DNA of 10,694 nt. It comes from JAJUFS01 sp964599565 (GTDB lineage Bacteria > Pseudomonadota > Gammaproteobacteria > Natronospirales > JAJUFS01). Numbering within the stretch: position 1 is the first letter of the stretch; every line of letters starts with the position of its first letter. The position numbers and the translations under genes were made by a program. The notes beneath the pieces were generated by a model. It saw only the letters and a program-made list of their open reading frames with translations. It was not told where the DNA came from and searched no databases. The stretch is taken from the NCBI GenBank assembly GCA_964599565.1, contig CAZRFE010000081.1, positions 1 through 10,694 on the forward strand. Reading direction: 5' to 3'. Positions 5,809 to 10,694 of this stretch are shown here, piece after piece.

Positions 5809-6829
5809 TTGGCTCACCGCCCGACTCGACCTCACCCACCTCAACGAGGGTACTGCGCGCTTCCTCCTCGCGCAGGCGGACCGCATCGCGCGTTACTGCC
5901 CGAAAACCGGCGATGTGAAATGGGAAACCTCCGCATGGGACTCGATACGTTCTGACTCGCATCAGATTGCATTCAAGGCCACCGGCGGCGGCGTCTACGT
6001 CATGGGTAGCCCAGGTCGCGTCATCGGTGACGGCGACGCGGTATTCGCGAGCGGAGCCGCCGCACGCCTCGACCTCATCGGCTGCCTGCGCCACATGGTC
6101 CGCTTCATCAGTGCACAGATAGGCGTCGTGCTGCCCATGTCGGCAGACAAATGGACGCTCACGCGCGTGGACGTCACAGGGAACCTGCTGCTGGGCTCGC
6201 TCAACGAAGTGCGAGACGCACTCAGGATTCTGCGTGATTGCGAAGGCGGGCGATATCGAGTCAGCCAGCAGGCTGGAGACTCCGTCTACTGGTCCGCGAG
6301 CAGCACGCTCCGCAGCGGCAAGGCTTACGCCAAGGGCCCGCACCTGAGCTACCTCATGAAACGCCGCGACTACAACGGCCGTCCGTACTCCGAAGCAGAA
6401 ATCGAATCAGCAAACCGCGTGCTTCGCCTCGAGCTGAAACTCGCACGCCATTTTTTCAAGCGGCATGAAAAGCCCTGGTATCAACTCACAGCAGAAGACC
6501 TCCGAAGTGAATGGGAAAGTTACTTCGGTCGAATGATCGGAGGTGCAGAAATGAAAACCGATGCAGACGCATACAACGCAATTCAGGACGCAGCAGAAAC
6601 AGAGGGCCGCGCACGCGCCGCGTACGCGCTGTGGTTGCTCATTCAGTCGGAAGGTTGGGAGAGAGCGCGAAGCTTCACCAACCGCTCAACGTGGTATCGC
6701 AATCTGAAAATACTCCGTGCCGCCGGATTCGGTGATGCGGATATCAGCGCTGGCGAAGTTGTGCCGCTTCGTCGTCGCATCATAGAGGCACGGACTGTCA
6801 CGAGCTGGCAGGAGTTGTTAGCAGCTTAA
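5798..6829 (+). CDS. Replication initiation protein, gene II-type (rolling circle)
   Basis: A 343-aa protein of the filamentous-phage gene II / phage replication initiator type, which nicks the plus strand and starts rolling-circle replication. Supporting stretches are KWTLTRVDVTGN (about 118-129), YWSASSTLRSGKAYAKG (164-180) and the conserved YLMKRRDYNG followed by LRLELKLARHFF (185-220), typical of this family. The C-terminal part is helical and basic. ATG 5798 is preferred over an in-frame GTG at 5789 because GGGTGAG (5787-5793) sits just before the ATG. The 8975 gene uses the same GGTGAG-type site. The start lies inside the end of the zinc-ribbon gene. An internal start at 6551 probably gives a second product. 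The ssDNA-binding protein gene follows 15 bp downstream. Confidence 0.9.
   Translation: MLVDWLTARLDLTHLNEGTARFLLAQADRIARYCPKTGDVKWETSAWDSIRSDSHQIAFKATGGGVYVMGSPGRVIGDGDAVFASGAAARLDLIGCLRHMVRFISAQIGVVLPMSADKWTLTRVDVTGNLLLGSLNEVRDALRILRDCEGGRYRVSQQAGDSVYWSASSTLRSGKAYAKGPHLSYLMKRRDYNGRPYSEAEIESANRVLRLELKLARHFFKRHEKPWYQLTAEDLRSEWESYFGRMIGGAEMKTDADAYNAIQDAAETEGRARAAYALWLLIQSEGWERARSFTNRSTWYRNLKILRAAGFGDADISAGEVVPLRRRIIEARTVTSWQELLAA
6551..6829 (+). CDS. Internal in-frame product of the initiator gene (gene X-like)
   Basis: GGAGGT (6539-6544) is followed six bases later by ATG 6551, in frame with the initiator. This is a better ribosome binding site than that of most genes here. The product would be the last 92 residues of the initiator (from MKTDADAY to WQELLAA), helical and charged. 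In Ff phages gene X is made in the same way, as the C-terminal 111 residues of gene II, and controls replication. The arrangement is seen directly; that the product is made and acts like pX is inference. Confidence 0.58.
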   Translation: MKTDADAYNAIQDAAETEGRARAAYALWLLIQSEGWERARSFTNRSTWYRNLKILRAAGFGDADISAGEVVPLRRRIIEARTVTSWQELLAA

Positions 6830-6844
6830 AACGAGGTAAATGGA

Positions 6845-7159
6845 ATGAACCTTCAAGACAACATCATCATCGAATTTCATGCGGGCGAACACGTGAAGAA
6901 AGACGGCGTCGGCAAGAAGTCCGGTAAGCCTTACGAAATGACGATTCAGACCGGTTACGTCACCATGCCCGGCAGACGTTACCCGGAAGAAATCGAGGTT
7001 GTTCACTTCGGTGACGAGAAGCCGTATTCACCCGGGAAGTACAAGCTTGACGTCGCGCATTCCCTTTACGTGAACGACAAGAAAGTCATGCTCGGAAAGC
7101 TCCAGCTGGTTCCGCTTGCCGCGACACAGGCTGCAGCACCGCAGGCCAAGGCTTCCTGA
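6845..7159 (+). CDS. ssDNA-binding protein, gene V-type (helix-destabilising)
   Basis: A 104-aa protein of the filamentous-phage single-stranded DNA-binding type. It would coat newly made plus strands, stop their conversion to double strands and pass them to the assembly machine. The fold signature is a small beta-barrel with aromatic and basic residues: IIIEFHAGEHVKKDG, GKPYEMTIQTGYV, YPEEIEVVHFG and YSPGKYKLDVAHSLYVNDK. The end (from about residue 92) is an Ala/Gln-rich flexible tail. GAGGTAA lies upstream of the ATG. Size and place directly after the initiator match the gene II-gene V order. The next ATG begins one base after its stop. Confidence 0.85.
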   Translation: MNLQDNIIIEFHAGEHVKKDGVGKKSGKPYEMTIQTGYVTMPGRRYPEEIEVVHFGDEKPYSPGKYKLDVAHSLYVNDKKVMLGKLQLVPLAATQAAAPQAKAS

Positions 7160-7160
7160 T

Positions 7161-7484
7161 ATGAGAATTCTGCTCGCAGCCGTCGCTATGACCTTGATTT
7201 GCCTGCCTGCTGTAGAGGCCATGGCGGCGGACTGCGTGCAGATTGAATTCGACGGAGACGTTAGCTTTACAGGCGAATCGCCCGATACCTGCACGTCATA
7301 TCAGCTGCTCTCCGCCGATGATTACAACCAGATTCTTGCCAGCGCCGCGCTTTGGACAGCGGTGCCGGAAGATATACAGCAGGCGTTTACGGCTGGATTC
7401 TCACTGCCACTGATCTGCTATCTCGTGGCATGGGCGTACCAGCTGGTTATCAACTTTGCAACGAAAGAAGAAGGAGAAAGCTAA
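7161..7484 (+). CDS. Signal-peptide membrane protein before the coat gene (minor coat candidate)
   Basis: A 107-aa protein whose start (7161) lies one base after the ssDNA-binding protein stop. Residues 1-23 form a clear signal peptide (MRILLAAVAMTLICLPAVEA), with cleavage after Ala20 or Ala23. The exported part has Cys25 and Cys44, which could pair. A membrane helix at about 78-99 (AGFSLPLICYLVAWAYQLVI) is followed by a charged cytoplasmic end (TKEEGES). Its stop TAA directly abuts the coat protein ATG. In Ff phages this place is held by the small minor coat genes VII and IX. A virion-tip or membrane role is therefore likely, though it is much longer than Ff pVII/pIX and I cannot show homology. 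Confidence 0.72.
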   Translation: MRILLAAVAMTLICLPAVEAMAADCVQIEFDGDVSFTGESPDTCTSYQLLSADDYNQILASAALWTAVPEDIQQAFTAGFSLPLICYLVAWAYQLVINFATKEEGES

Positions 7485-7622
7485 ATGGACTTTTCTGCAA
7501 TCACGACCGCAATTGACGTTACTACCATCATGGCTGCGCTCACCGCTATCGCTGCCCTCAAGGTGCTCCCCGGGTTCGCCAGGTGGGGATACACCAAGGT
7601 CATCGGCTGGTTCCGTGGCTGA
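7485..7622 (+). CDS. Major coat protein (pVIII-type), 45 aa, no leader
   Basis: A 45-aa protein with the layout of a filamentous major coat: acidic N-terminus (Asp2, Asp11), hydrophobic helix (about 12-32, VTTIMAALTAIAALKVL) and basic C-terminus (Lys26, Arg33, Lys38, Arg44) that would face the DNA. AAGGAGAAAG gives a strong Shine-Dalgarno, fitting the most abundant virion protein. No signal peptide is present. Pf3 coat (44 aa) is likewise known to be made without a leader and inserted through YidC. The gene is followed within five bases by a hairpin terminator, as in Ff phages. The gene is too short to stand out by length alone, but composition and place make the call firm. Confidence 0.88.
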   Translation: MDFSAITTAIDVTTIMAALTAIAALKVLPGFARWGYTKVIGWFRG

Positions 7623-7626
7623 AGCA

Positions 7627-7650
7627 ACAGGGGGCTGAAAGGCCCCCTGT
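7627..7650 (+). terminator. Hairpin terminator after the major coat gene
   Basis: ACAGGGGGC (7627-7635) and GCCCCCTGT (7642-7650) form a perfect 9-bp GC-rich stem with a six-base loop. The T-run afterwards is poor (ACTTTC), so termination may be partial. That suits an attenuator that lets the coat gene be expressed more than the assembly genes downstream, as the central terminator after gene VIII does in Ff phages. Confidence 0.8.
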
Positions 7651-7656
7651 ACTTTC

Positions 7657-7734
7657 ATGATCATTCTTCTCGCAACTTTTCTACTCGGTGTGGTGTGCGC
7701 ATGGGCCGCAGTTCAAGGTTTCGCGACGTCGTAG
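7657..7734 (+). CDS. Possible 25-aa hydrophobic peptide (pVII/pIX-like candidate)
   Basis: An ATG six bases after the hairpin opens a 25-codon frame ending at TAG 7732-7734: MIILLATFLLGVVCAWAAVQ then GFATS. The peptide has no charged residue and is almost entirely one membrane helix. It overlaps the start of the adsorption protein in another frame. Ff pVII and pIX (33 and 32 aa) are comparably small and hydrophobic. There is no clear Shine-Dalgarno, so it may not be translated. It could instead couple ribosomes onto the overlapping gene. Confidence 0.35.
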   Translation: MIILLATFLLGVVCAWAAVQGFATS

Positions 7735-8966
7735 CGAGGGTAATCGTTACCTGTGGCCTCCTGCCGTTCGCGGTTATAGCGGAAATAAGTTGTCCCGACG
7801 GCGAAGTGGTGGTGTGGTCGTGGAAATATGGCGCGCAGAACGTCGGGCAGTTCACCAGCGCTGGCGCTGCATGCGCTGACGCGATGGAGAACGGGAGTTG
7901 GGCGACACCGCAAGAGGATTTCCCCGGTGTGGGAGTCTCCGTACTAACGAATTCGGCAGGCGATCCTTTTCGTTGTCAGGTCACCTACTCGTTGCCATGG
8001 GGAGGTACGGGGCAGACTTCCTTCGACCTCAGCTGGAGATGTGTTGCAACACCACAGTGTGAGGCAGGCGAAACGTTCTACGGAAGCTCCAGCTCTCCGA
8101 TTGCGTGCCACAACGGCTGCCTTCTTGAGCATGACTTGATTGCCGCTATGCCGGACGACGGTAGCGGAGAATTGATAAACATTTTCGGCTCATGGACGAC
8201 GACCGGAGCGCAATGCCCAGACGGTGGTGATCCGGTAGCCGCAACTCCGCCGGACGAAACCGGTGATCACTGCACTGACTTCAACGGCGTGCAGTTCTGT
8301 CTCGGTGACGACACCGGGCCGAACTGCGGCGAAGTTAACGGAGAGTATGTTTGCATTGACACCGTTCCTGACGATGGCTGTGCGACCACGCCGAACGGCT
8401 CAACAATCTGCGGCGTGAATACACCGGAAGAAGATCTCCCGCAAAACGAAGACGGCACACCGTTGGAACCGGATTTGGAAATCACGCCAGGCAATGGGAA
8501 CGAACCGTTGCCGTACTACGGAGGAGGTGGCAGCGGCGGTACTCCACCGGGTGGCGGCGCCGATGGCGGTGACGATGGAGGGGGAGGCGATGACGGCGGC
8601 GATGATGACGATGCGGAAGATCCTCTCGAGGAGCCGTGTCCGGAAGGCGAGACCTGCGATCCGAGCTACACGCCCGGTGGACCCGACGATTGGTATACGC
8701 CGGATGACGACAAGACATTCGGCACTGTGTTGCAGGCATTCTCGCAACGTACCGGTAACGCGCCCTTTATAGCGGCAGCGAATGGCTTTTTCGACATCAC
8801 GATTGCCGCTGGCGGTTGTCCGATCTGGACAGCAGACGTCCCCCTGATTGGCAGCTTGCAGATGGACGTGCAGTGTTCGTCTTTCATGGAAAGCCTATGG
8901 CCGATCGTCTCAGCCATCCTGTTGGCTATAGCTGGCTTCACAGCGTTCCGCTGGGCTTTCCTCTGA
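7701..8966 (+). CDS. Minor coat / adsorption protein, pIII-type
   Basis: A 421-aa virion-tip protein that should bind the host receptor (often a pilus) and end assembly. Residues 1-27 are a signal peptide: Arg-rich start, hydrophobic VIVTCGLLPFAVIA, cleavage after Ala27. The mature part is Cys-rich, with repeated short segments ending in pairs of cysteines. About residues 270-310 form a Gly/Asp-rich flexible linker (GGGGSGGTPPGGG, then a long Gly-Asp run). A C-terminal domain with three cysteines follows and ends in a membrane anchor (about 399-421, LWPIVSAILLAIAGFTAFRW). This N-domain, Gly linker, C-domain and anchor order is classic for pIII. ATG 7701 is preferred; a GTG two codons earlier is an alternative, and neither has a good Shine-Dalgarno. 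It overlaps the 25-codon frame. Confidence 0.87.
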   Translation: MGRSSRFRDVVARVIVTCGLLPFAVIAEISCPDGEVVVWSWKYGAQNVGQFTSAGAACADAMENGSWATPQEDFPGVGVSVLTNSAGDPFRCQVTYSLPWGGTGQTSFDLSWRCVATPQCEAGETFYGSSSSPIACHNGCLLEHDLIAAMPDDGSGELINIFGSWTTTGAQCPDGGDPVAATPPDETGDHCTDFNGVQFCLGDDTGPNCGEVNGEYVCIDTVPDDGCATTPNGSTICGVNTPEEDLPQNEDGTPLEPDLEITPGNGNEPLPYYGGGGSGGTPPGGGADGGDDGGGGDDGGDDDDAEDPLEEPCPEGETCDPSYTPGGPDDWYTPDDDKTFGTVLQAFSQRTGNAPFIAAANGFFDITIAAGGCPIWTADVPLIGSLQMDVQCSSFMESLWPIVSAILLAIAGFTAFRWAFL

Positions 8967-8974
8967 GGTGAGAA

Positions 8975-9286
8975 ATGGATTTCATCATCGACATCTGGAA
9001 TGACTTCAAGGCATGGGCGGAAGGCATCTGGAACGACTTCACCGAGTTCTTTGCTGACCTTCCCGTCGATATCTTCGAAGCGCTTCTCGATGGCGTCGCG
9101 CTGGTGCTTGAGACAATTCCCGTTCCTGCATTCATCACGCAGGATCTCGGCTTCTACCTCAACGGAATCGATCCAGGCATTCTCTACTTCGTACAGCGGT
9201 CTGGATTCGCGAATGCAATCGCGCTGCTCGGCGCTGGTCTCTCGTTTCGGCTCCTTCGTAAGCTCGTCACATTGGGACAGTGGTAA
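8975..9286 (+). CDS. Minor coat protein, pVI-like (DUF2523-type)
   Basis: A 103-aa hydrophobic protein in the place and size of pVI, which anchors pIII at the virion end. The N-terminus is aromatic and acidic (MDFIIDIWNDFKAWAEGIWNDF, in two similar halves: IWNDFKAWAEG and IWNDFTEFFAD). A hydrophobic middle (about 33-50) and a C-terminal helix (ANAIALLGAGLSFRLLRKLV, about 79-98) follow. The MDFII-IW opening and the C-terminal FRLLRKL region resemble DUF2523 proteins of inoviruses. GAGGTGAG precedes the ATG by a few bases and overlaps the stop of the pIII gene. Its stop TAA directly abuts the Zot start. Confidence 0.8.
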   Translation: MDFIIDIWNDFKAWAEGIWNDFTEFFADLPVDIFEALLDGVALVLETIPVPAFITQDLGFYLNGIDPGILYFVQRSGFANAIALLGAGLSFRLLRKLVTLGQW

Positions 9287-10471
9287 ATGGCCATCATCTT
9301 CAATGAAGGCCTACCCGGATCCGGCAAGAGCTACGATGCCTGCGTTCGCCACGCATTGCAGGCCATCAAGAGCGGGCGAAAGGTCTTCGCCTATATCAAA
9401 GGACTCAACCACGAAAAGTGGGCAGAAGTAACCGGCATACCACTACCGATCGTTCGCATGCTGCTTACCCAGATCGAAGCCGAACAAGTAACGGAAATTC
9501 ATCGGCACGTCGAAAATGACAGCCTTGTCATTATCGACGAGCTACAAAACTTTTTTCCCTCCGTGCGCCAACCGCTCTCTAAGGAGATGACTGTCTTTGT
9601 GACGGAGCACCGTCACCGCGGTATAGATGTCGTCGCACTGGGCCAAGATTTACGCGACTGTCATGCGACGTGGAAACGCCGCGTGAAGCAGAAGGTGACC
9701 TTCACCAAGCTCGACACGATCGGCATGGAAGATCGCTATACCTGGACGGTATACGTCGCGAAGGTGCCGGAAAAATTCACTAAGATATCGAGCGGGCAGG
9801 GCAAGTACGAAAAGAAATACTTCGGCCTCTATAAATCACACGACGACGGGACGACGAACACCGCAAACTATAAGGACAAGCGTGCGAACCTGTTCAACAC
9901 GGCAGGATTCAAGTACGCATTACCTGCATTCGCGATTGCCATGATCTTTGCGATCAACTTTCTTCTGAACTTCTTCGACAAGGGCATTGCAGCGAAGGAC
10001 ACAACGCCGATCACTGTGAGTAAAGTGGCCGAGCCGCCTGTCAGGCCGACGCAGACTGCAACGAGAGAGCCTGTACCGCTCAAACCCTTGAAGCCGGCGA
10101 CATTGCCGGCGGTGCCAACAAAACCTGAAGTCGCCGACAAGGAAGAGCTTTTCTACAGTCATCCCGCTGAATACTTCAACTACGCTGCCGAAATGGGACG
10201 GGTTCGGCTATCTGGTCTGGTCACGCGCGAGAATGGTACGTATTTCGCGTACATCGATGTTCTCGATGCGACATACCACCTGAAGGAACGCTTCACCGAC
10301 AAGGAGCTTGAAGCGCTCGGCTGGAACATAGAGCGCCACGCATACGGCCTGCTTGCGACGTATAAGGGCAAGTCACACATCATCCGCATGTGGCCCGTGG
10401 ATCCGACGGGTCGCATCGCGAACGAATATCGGACGAGTGGCGTTCTCGCTTCATCCAACGCCAGGCGCTAG
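9287..10471 (+). CDS. zot: Zot / pI-type phage assembly ATPase
   Basis: A 394-aa inner-membrane ATPase that drives extrusion of the virion. Walker A is at residues 8-15 (GLPGSGKS) and Walker B at about 80-85 (LVIIDELQNFFPS), with TEHRHRGIDVVALGQDLRD (106-124) downstream, all typical of the Zot family. A membrane segment at about 211-229 (ALPAFAIAMIFAINFLL) divides the cytoplasmic ATPase from the periplasmic part, where a Pro-rich linker (249-280) leads to a small C-terminal domain. In Vibrio cholerae CTX phage this end gave the toxin name; toxicity should not be assumed here. ATG abuts the previous stop, so translation is coupled. The stop TAG lies inside a palindrome (10464-10475). Confidence 0.95.
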   Translation: MAIIFNEGLPGSGKSYDACVRHALQAIKSGRKVFAYIKGLNHEKWAEVTGIPLPIVRMLLTQIEAEQVTEIHRHVENDSLVIIDELQNFFPSVRQPLSKEMTVFVTEHRHRGIDVVALGQDLRDCHATWKRRVKQKVTFTKLDTIGMEDRYTWTVYVAKVPEKFTKISSGQGKYEKKYFGLYKSHDDGTTNTANYKDKRANLFNTAGFKYALPAFAIAMIFAINFLLNFFDKGIAAKDTTPITVSKVAEPPVRPTQTATREPVPLKPLKPATLPAVPTKPEVADKEELFYSHPAEYFNYAAEMGRVRLSGLVTRENGTYFAYIDVLDATYHLKERFTDKELEALGWNIERHAYGLLATYKGKSHIIRMWPVDPTGRIANEYRTSGVLASSNARR

Positions 10472-10523
10472 CGCCAGCCGCGGCCGCACGCGCGCAGCGC
10501 TCCGGCCAGCGGCTGCGCTAGCG
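10466..10523. terminator. Large GC-rich hairpin at the end of the virion operon
   Basis: CGCTAGCGC-c-AGCCGC (10466-10481) pairs with GCGGCTGCGCTAGCG (10509-10523): 15 base pairs with one bulged C around a 27-base loop that is itself GC-rich. A perfect palindrome GGCGCTAGCGCC sits at 10464-10475. There is no T-run, so this is not a standard intrinsic terminator. Its place just after the last virion gene matches that of the packaging-signal hairpin of Ff phages. Either role, or part of an origin, is possible. Confidence 0.6.
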
Positions 10524-10639
10524 TCGAGCAACTACCGACAAACTGACGACGCAATAGTGCAAAAGAGGACGCTACTGTGACGGAAGAAATCGATAAGTGA
10601 TTGAATAGTGAAGGAATGTGCAACAGTGAGTCGCGTTGA
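10472..10639. other. Intergenic region before attR, candidate origin / packaging region
   Basis: This 168-bp stretch has no convincing gene. With 56-183 on the other side of the att site it would form the main non-coding region of the circular phage, where filamentous phages keep replication origins and the packaging signal. It contains the large hairpin and three short words that also occur in the divergent control region. No nick-site consensus can be named from sequence alone. Confidence 0.45.
10554..10625 (+). promoter_or_regulatory. Operator-like words shared with the divergent control region
   Basis: ATAGTGCA (10554-10561), CTACTGTG (10572-10579) and TGTGCAACA (10617-10625) are each exact copies of words at 4908-4915, 4916-4923 and 4920-4928. 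They occur in the same order but more widely spread. A further ATAGTG is at 10605-10610. These may be extra repressor sites or binding sites for the small HTH protein near the att site. Confidence 0.4.
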
Positions 10640-10691
<52 letters not shown>

Positions 10692-10694
10692 TCA

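Noticed and set aside
5783..6343. 186-codon minus-strand open frame opposite the initiator gene
   Set aside because: It lies opposite the well-supported initiator coding sequence. High GC at third positions keeps the reverse frame open, and the translated protein has no recognisable domain.
6840..6848. A tiny ATGGAATGA frame overlapping the ssDNA-binding protein start
   Set aside because: Two codons only. It is more simply the spacer between the GAGGTAA ribosome site and ATG 6845.
9287..10471. Calling the Zot-type protein an enterotoxin
   Set aside because: The sequence supports only the assembly ATPase role. Toxicity was described for the C-terminal part of Vibrio cholerae Zot, and I see no basis for extending it to this divergent C-terminus.

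Overview
The window holds an essentially complete integrated filamentous phage (inovirus-type prophage). A perfect 52-bp direct repeat (4-55 and 10640-10691) made of the 3' end of a tRNA-Phe gene bounds it. This gives an excised circle of about 10,636 bp, which is larger than the usual 6-8 kb inovirus. The left copy continues the normal tRNA sequence upstream (AGCAG before the anticodon stem), whereas the right copy is preceded by unrelated sequence. The left copy is therefore attL inside the working host gene, and the right copy is the attR remnant. The CCA-encoding tRNA-Phe, the fairly GC-rich core and the Pf3/Xanthomonas-phage-like coat protein suggest a proteobacterial host, perhaps a gammaproteobacterium of the Xanthomonadales type. 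The taxon cannot be fixed from this window.

Layout, left to right. (1) attL/tRNA-Phe 3' end, then a strong intrinsic terminator supplied by the phage. (2) A rightward three-gene cassette (184-1849): a 73-aa soluble protein and two membrane proteins that I do not recognise. It is probably cargo. (3) A leftward lysogeny operon (4850 to 1934): XRE-type repressor, small membrane-anchored protein, an AT-rich 382-aa tail-anchored protein of unknown function, and a tyrosine integrase. (4) A divergent control region (about 4851-4945) with an extended -10 promoter and overlapping palindromes. (5) A rightward phage operon. Its early part is an excisionase-like HTH protein, a basic 95-aa protein, a 120-aa putative zinc-ribbon protein, the replication initiator (with an internal start giving a gene X-like product) and the ssDNA-binding protein. 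Its structural part is a signal-peptide membrane protein, the 45-aa leaderless major coat protein, a hairpin terminator, the pIII-type adsorption protein, a pVI-like DUF2523-type protein and the Zot/pI assembly ATPase. (6) A 168-bp intergenic region with a large hairpin and operator-like words, ending in attR.

The parts work together as follows. The repressor at the divergent promoter decides between the leftward lysogeny operon and the rightward replication/virion operon. The integrase, possibly with the small HTH protein as directionality factor, recombines the tRNA-Phe site. The initiator and ssDNA-binding protein make single-stranded genomes. Zot/pI and the coat proteins extrude them. No secretin (pIV) gene is present, so export probably uses a host secretin. 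The parts with no recognisable function are the left cassette, the tail-anchored protein and the small membrane protein of the lysogeny operon. They are the best places to look for something undescribed, such as superinfection exclusion, anti-phage defence or lysogenic conversion.
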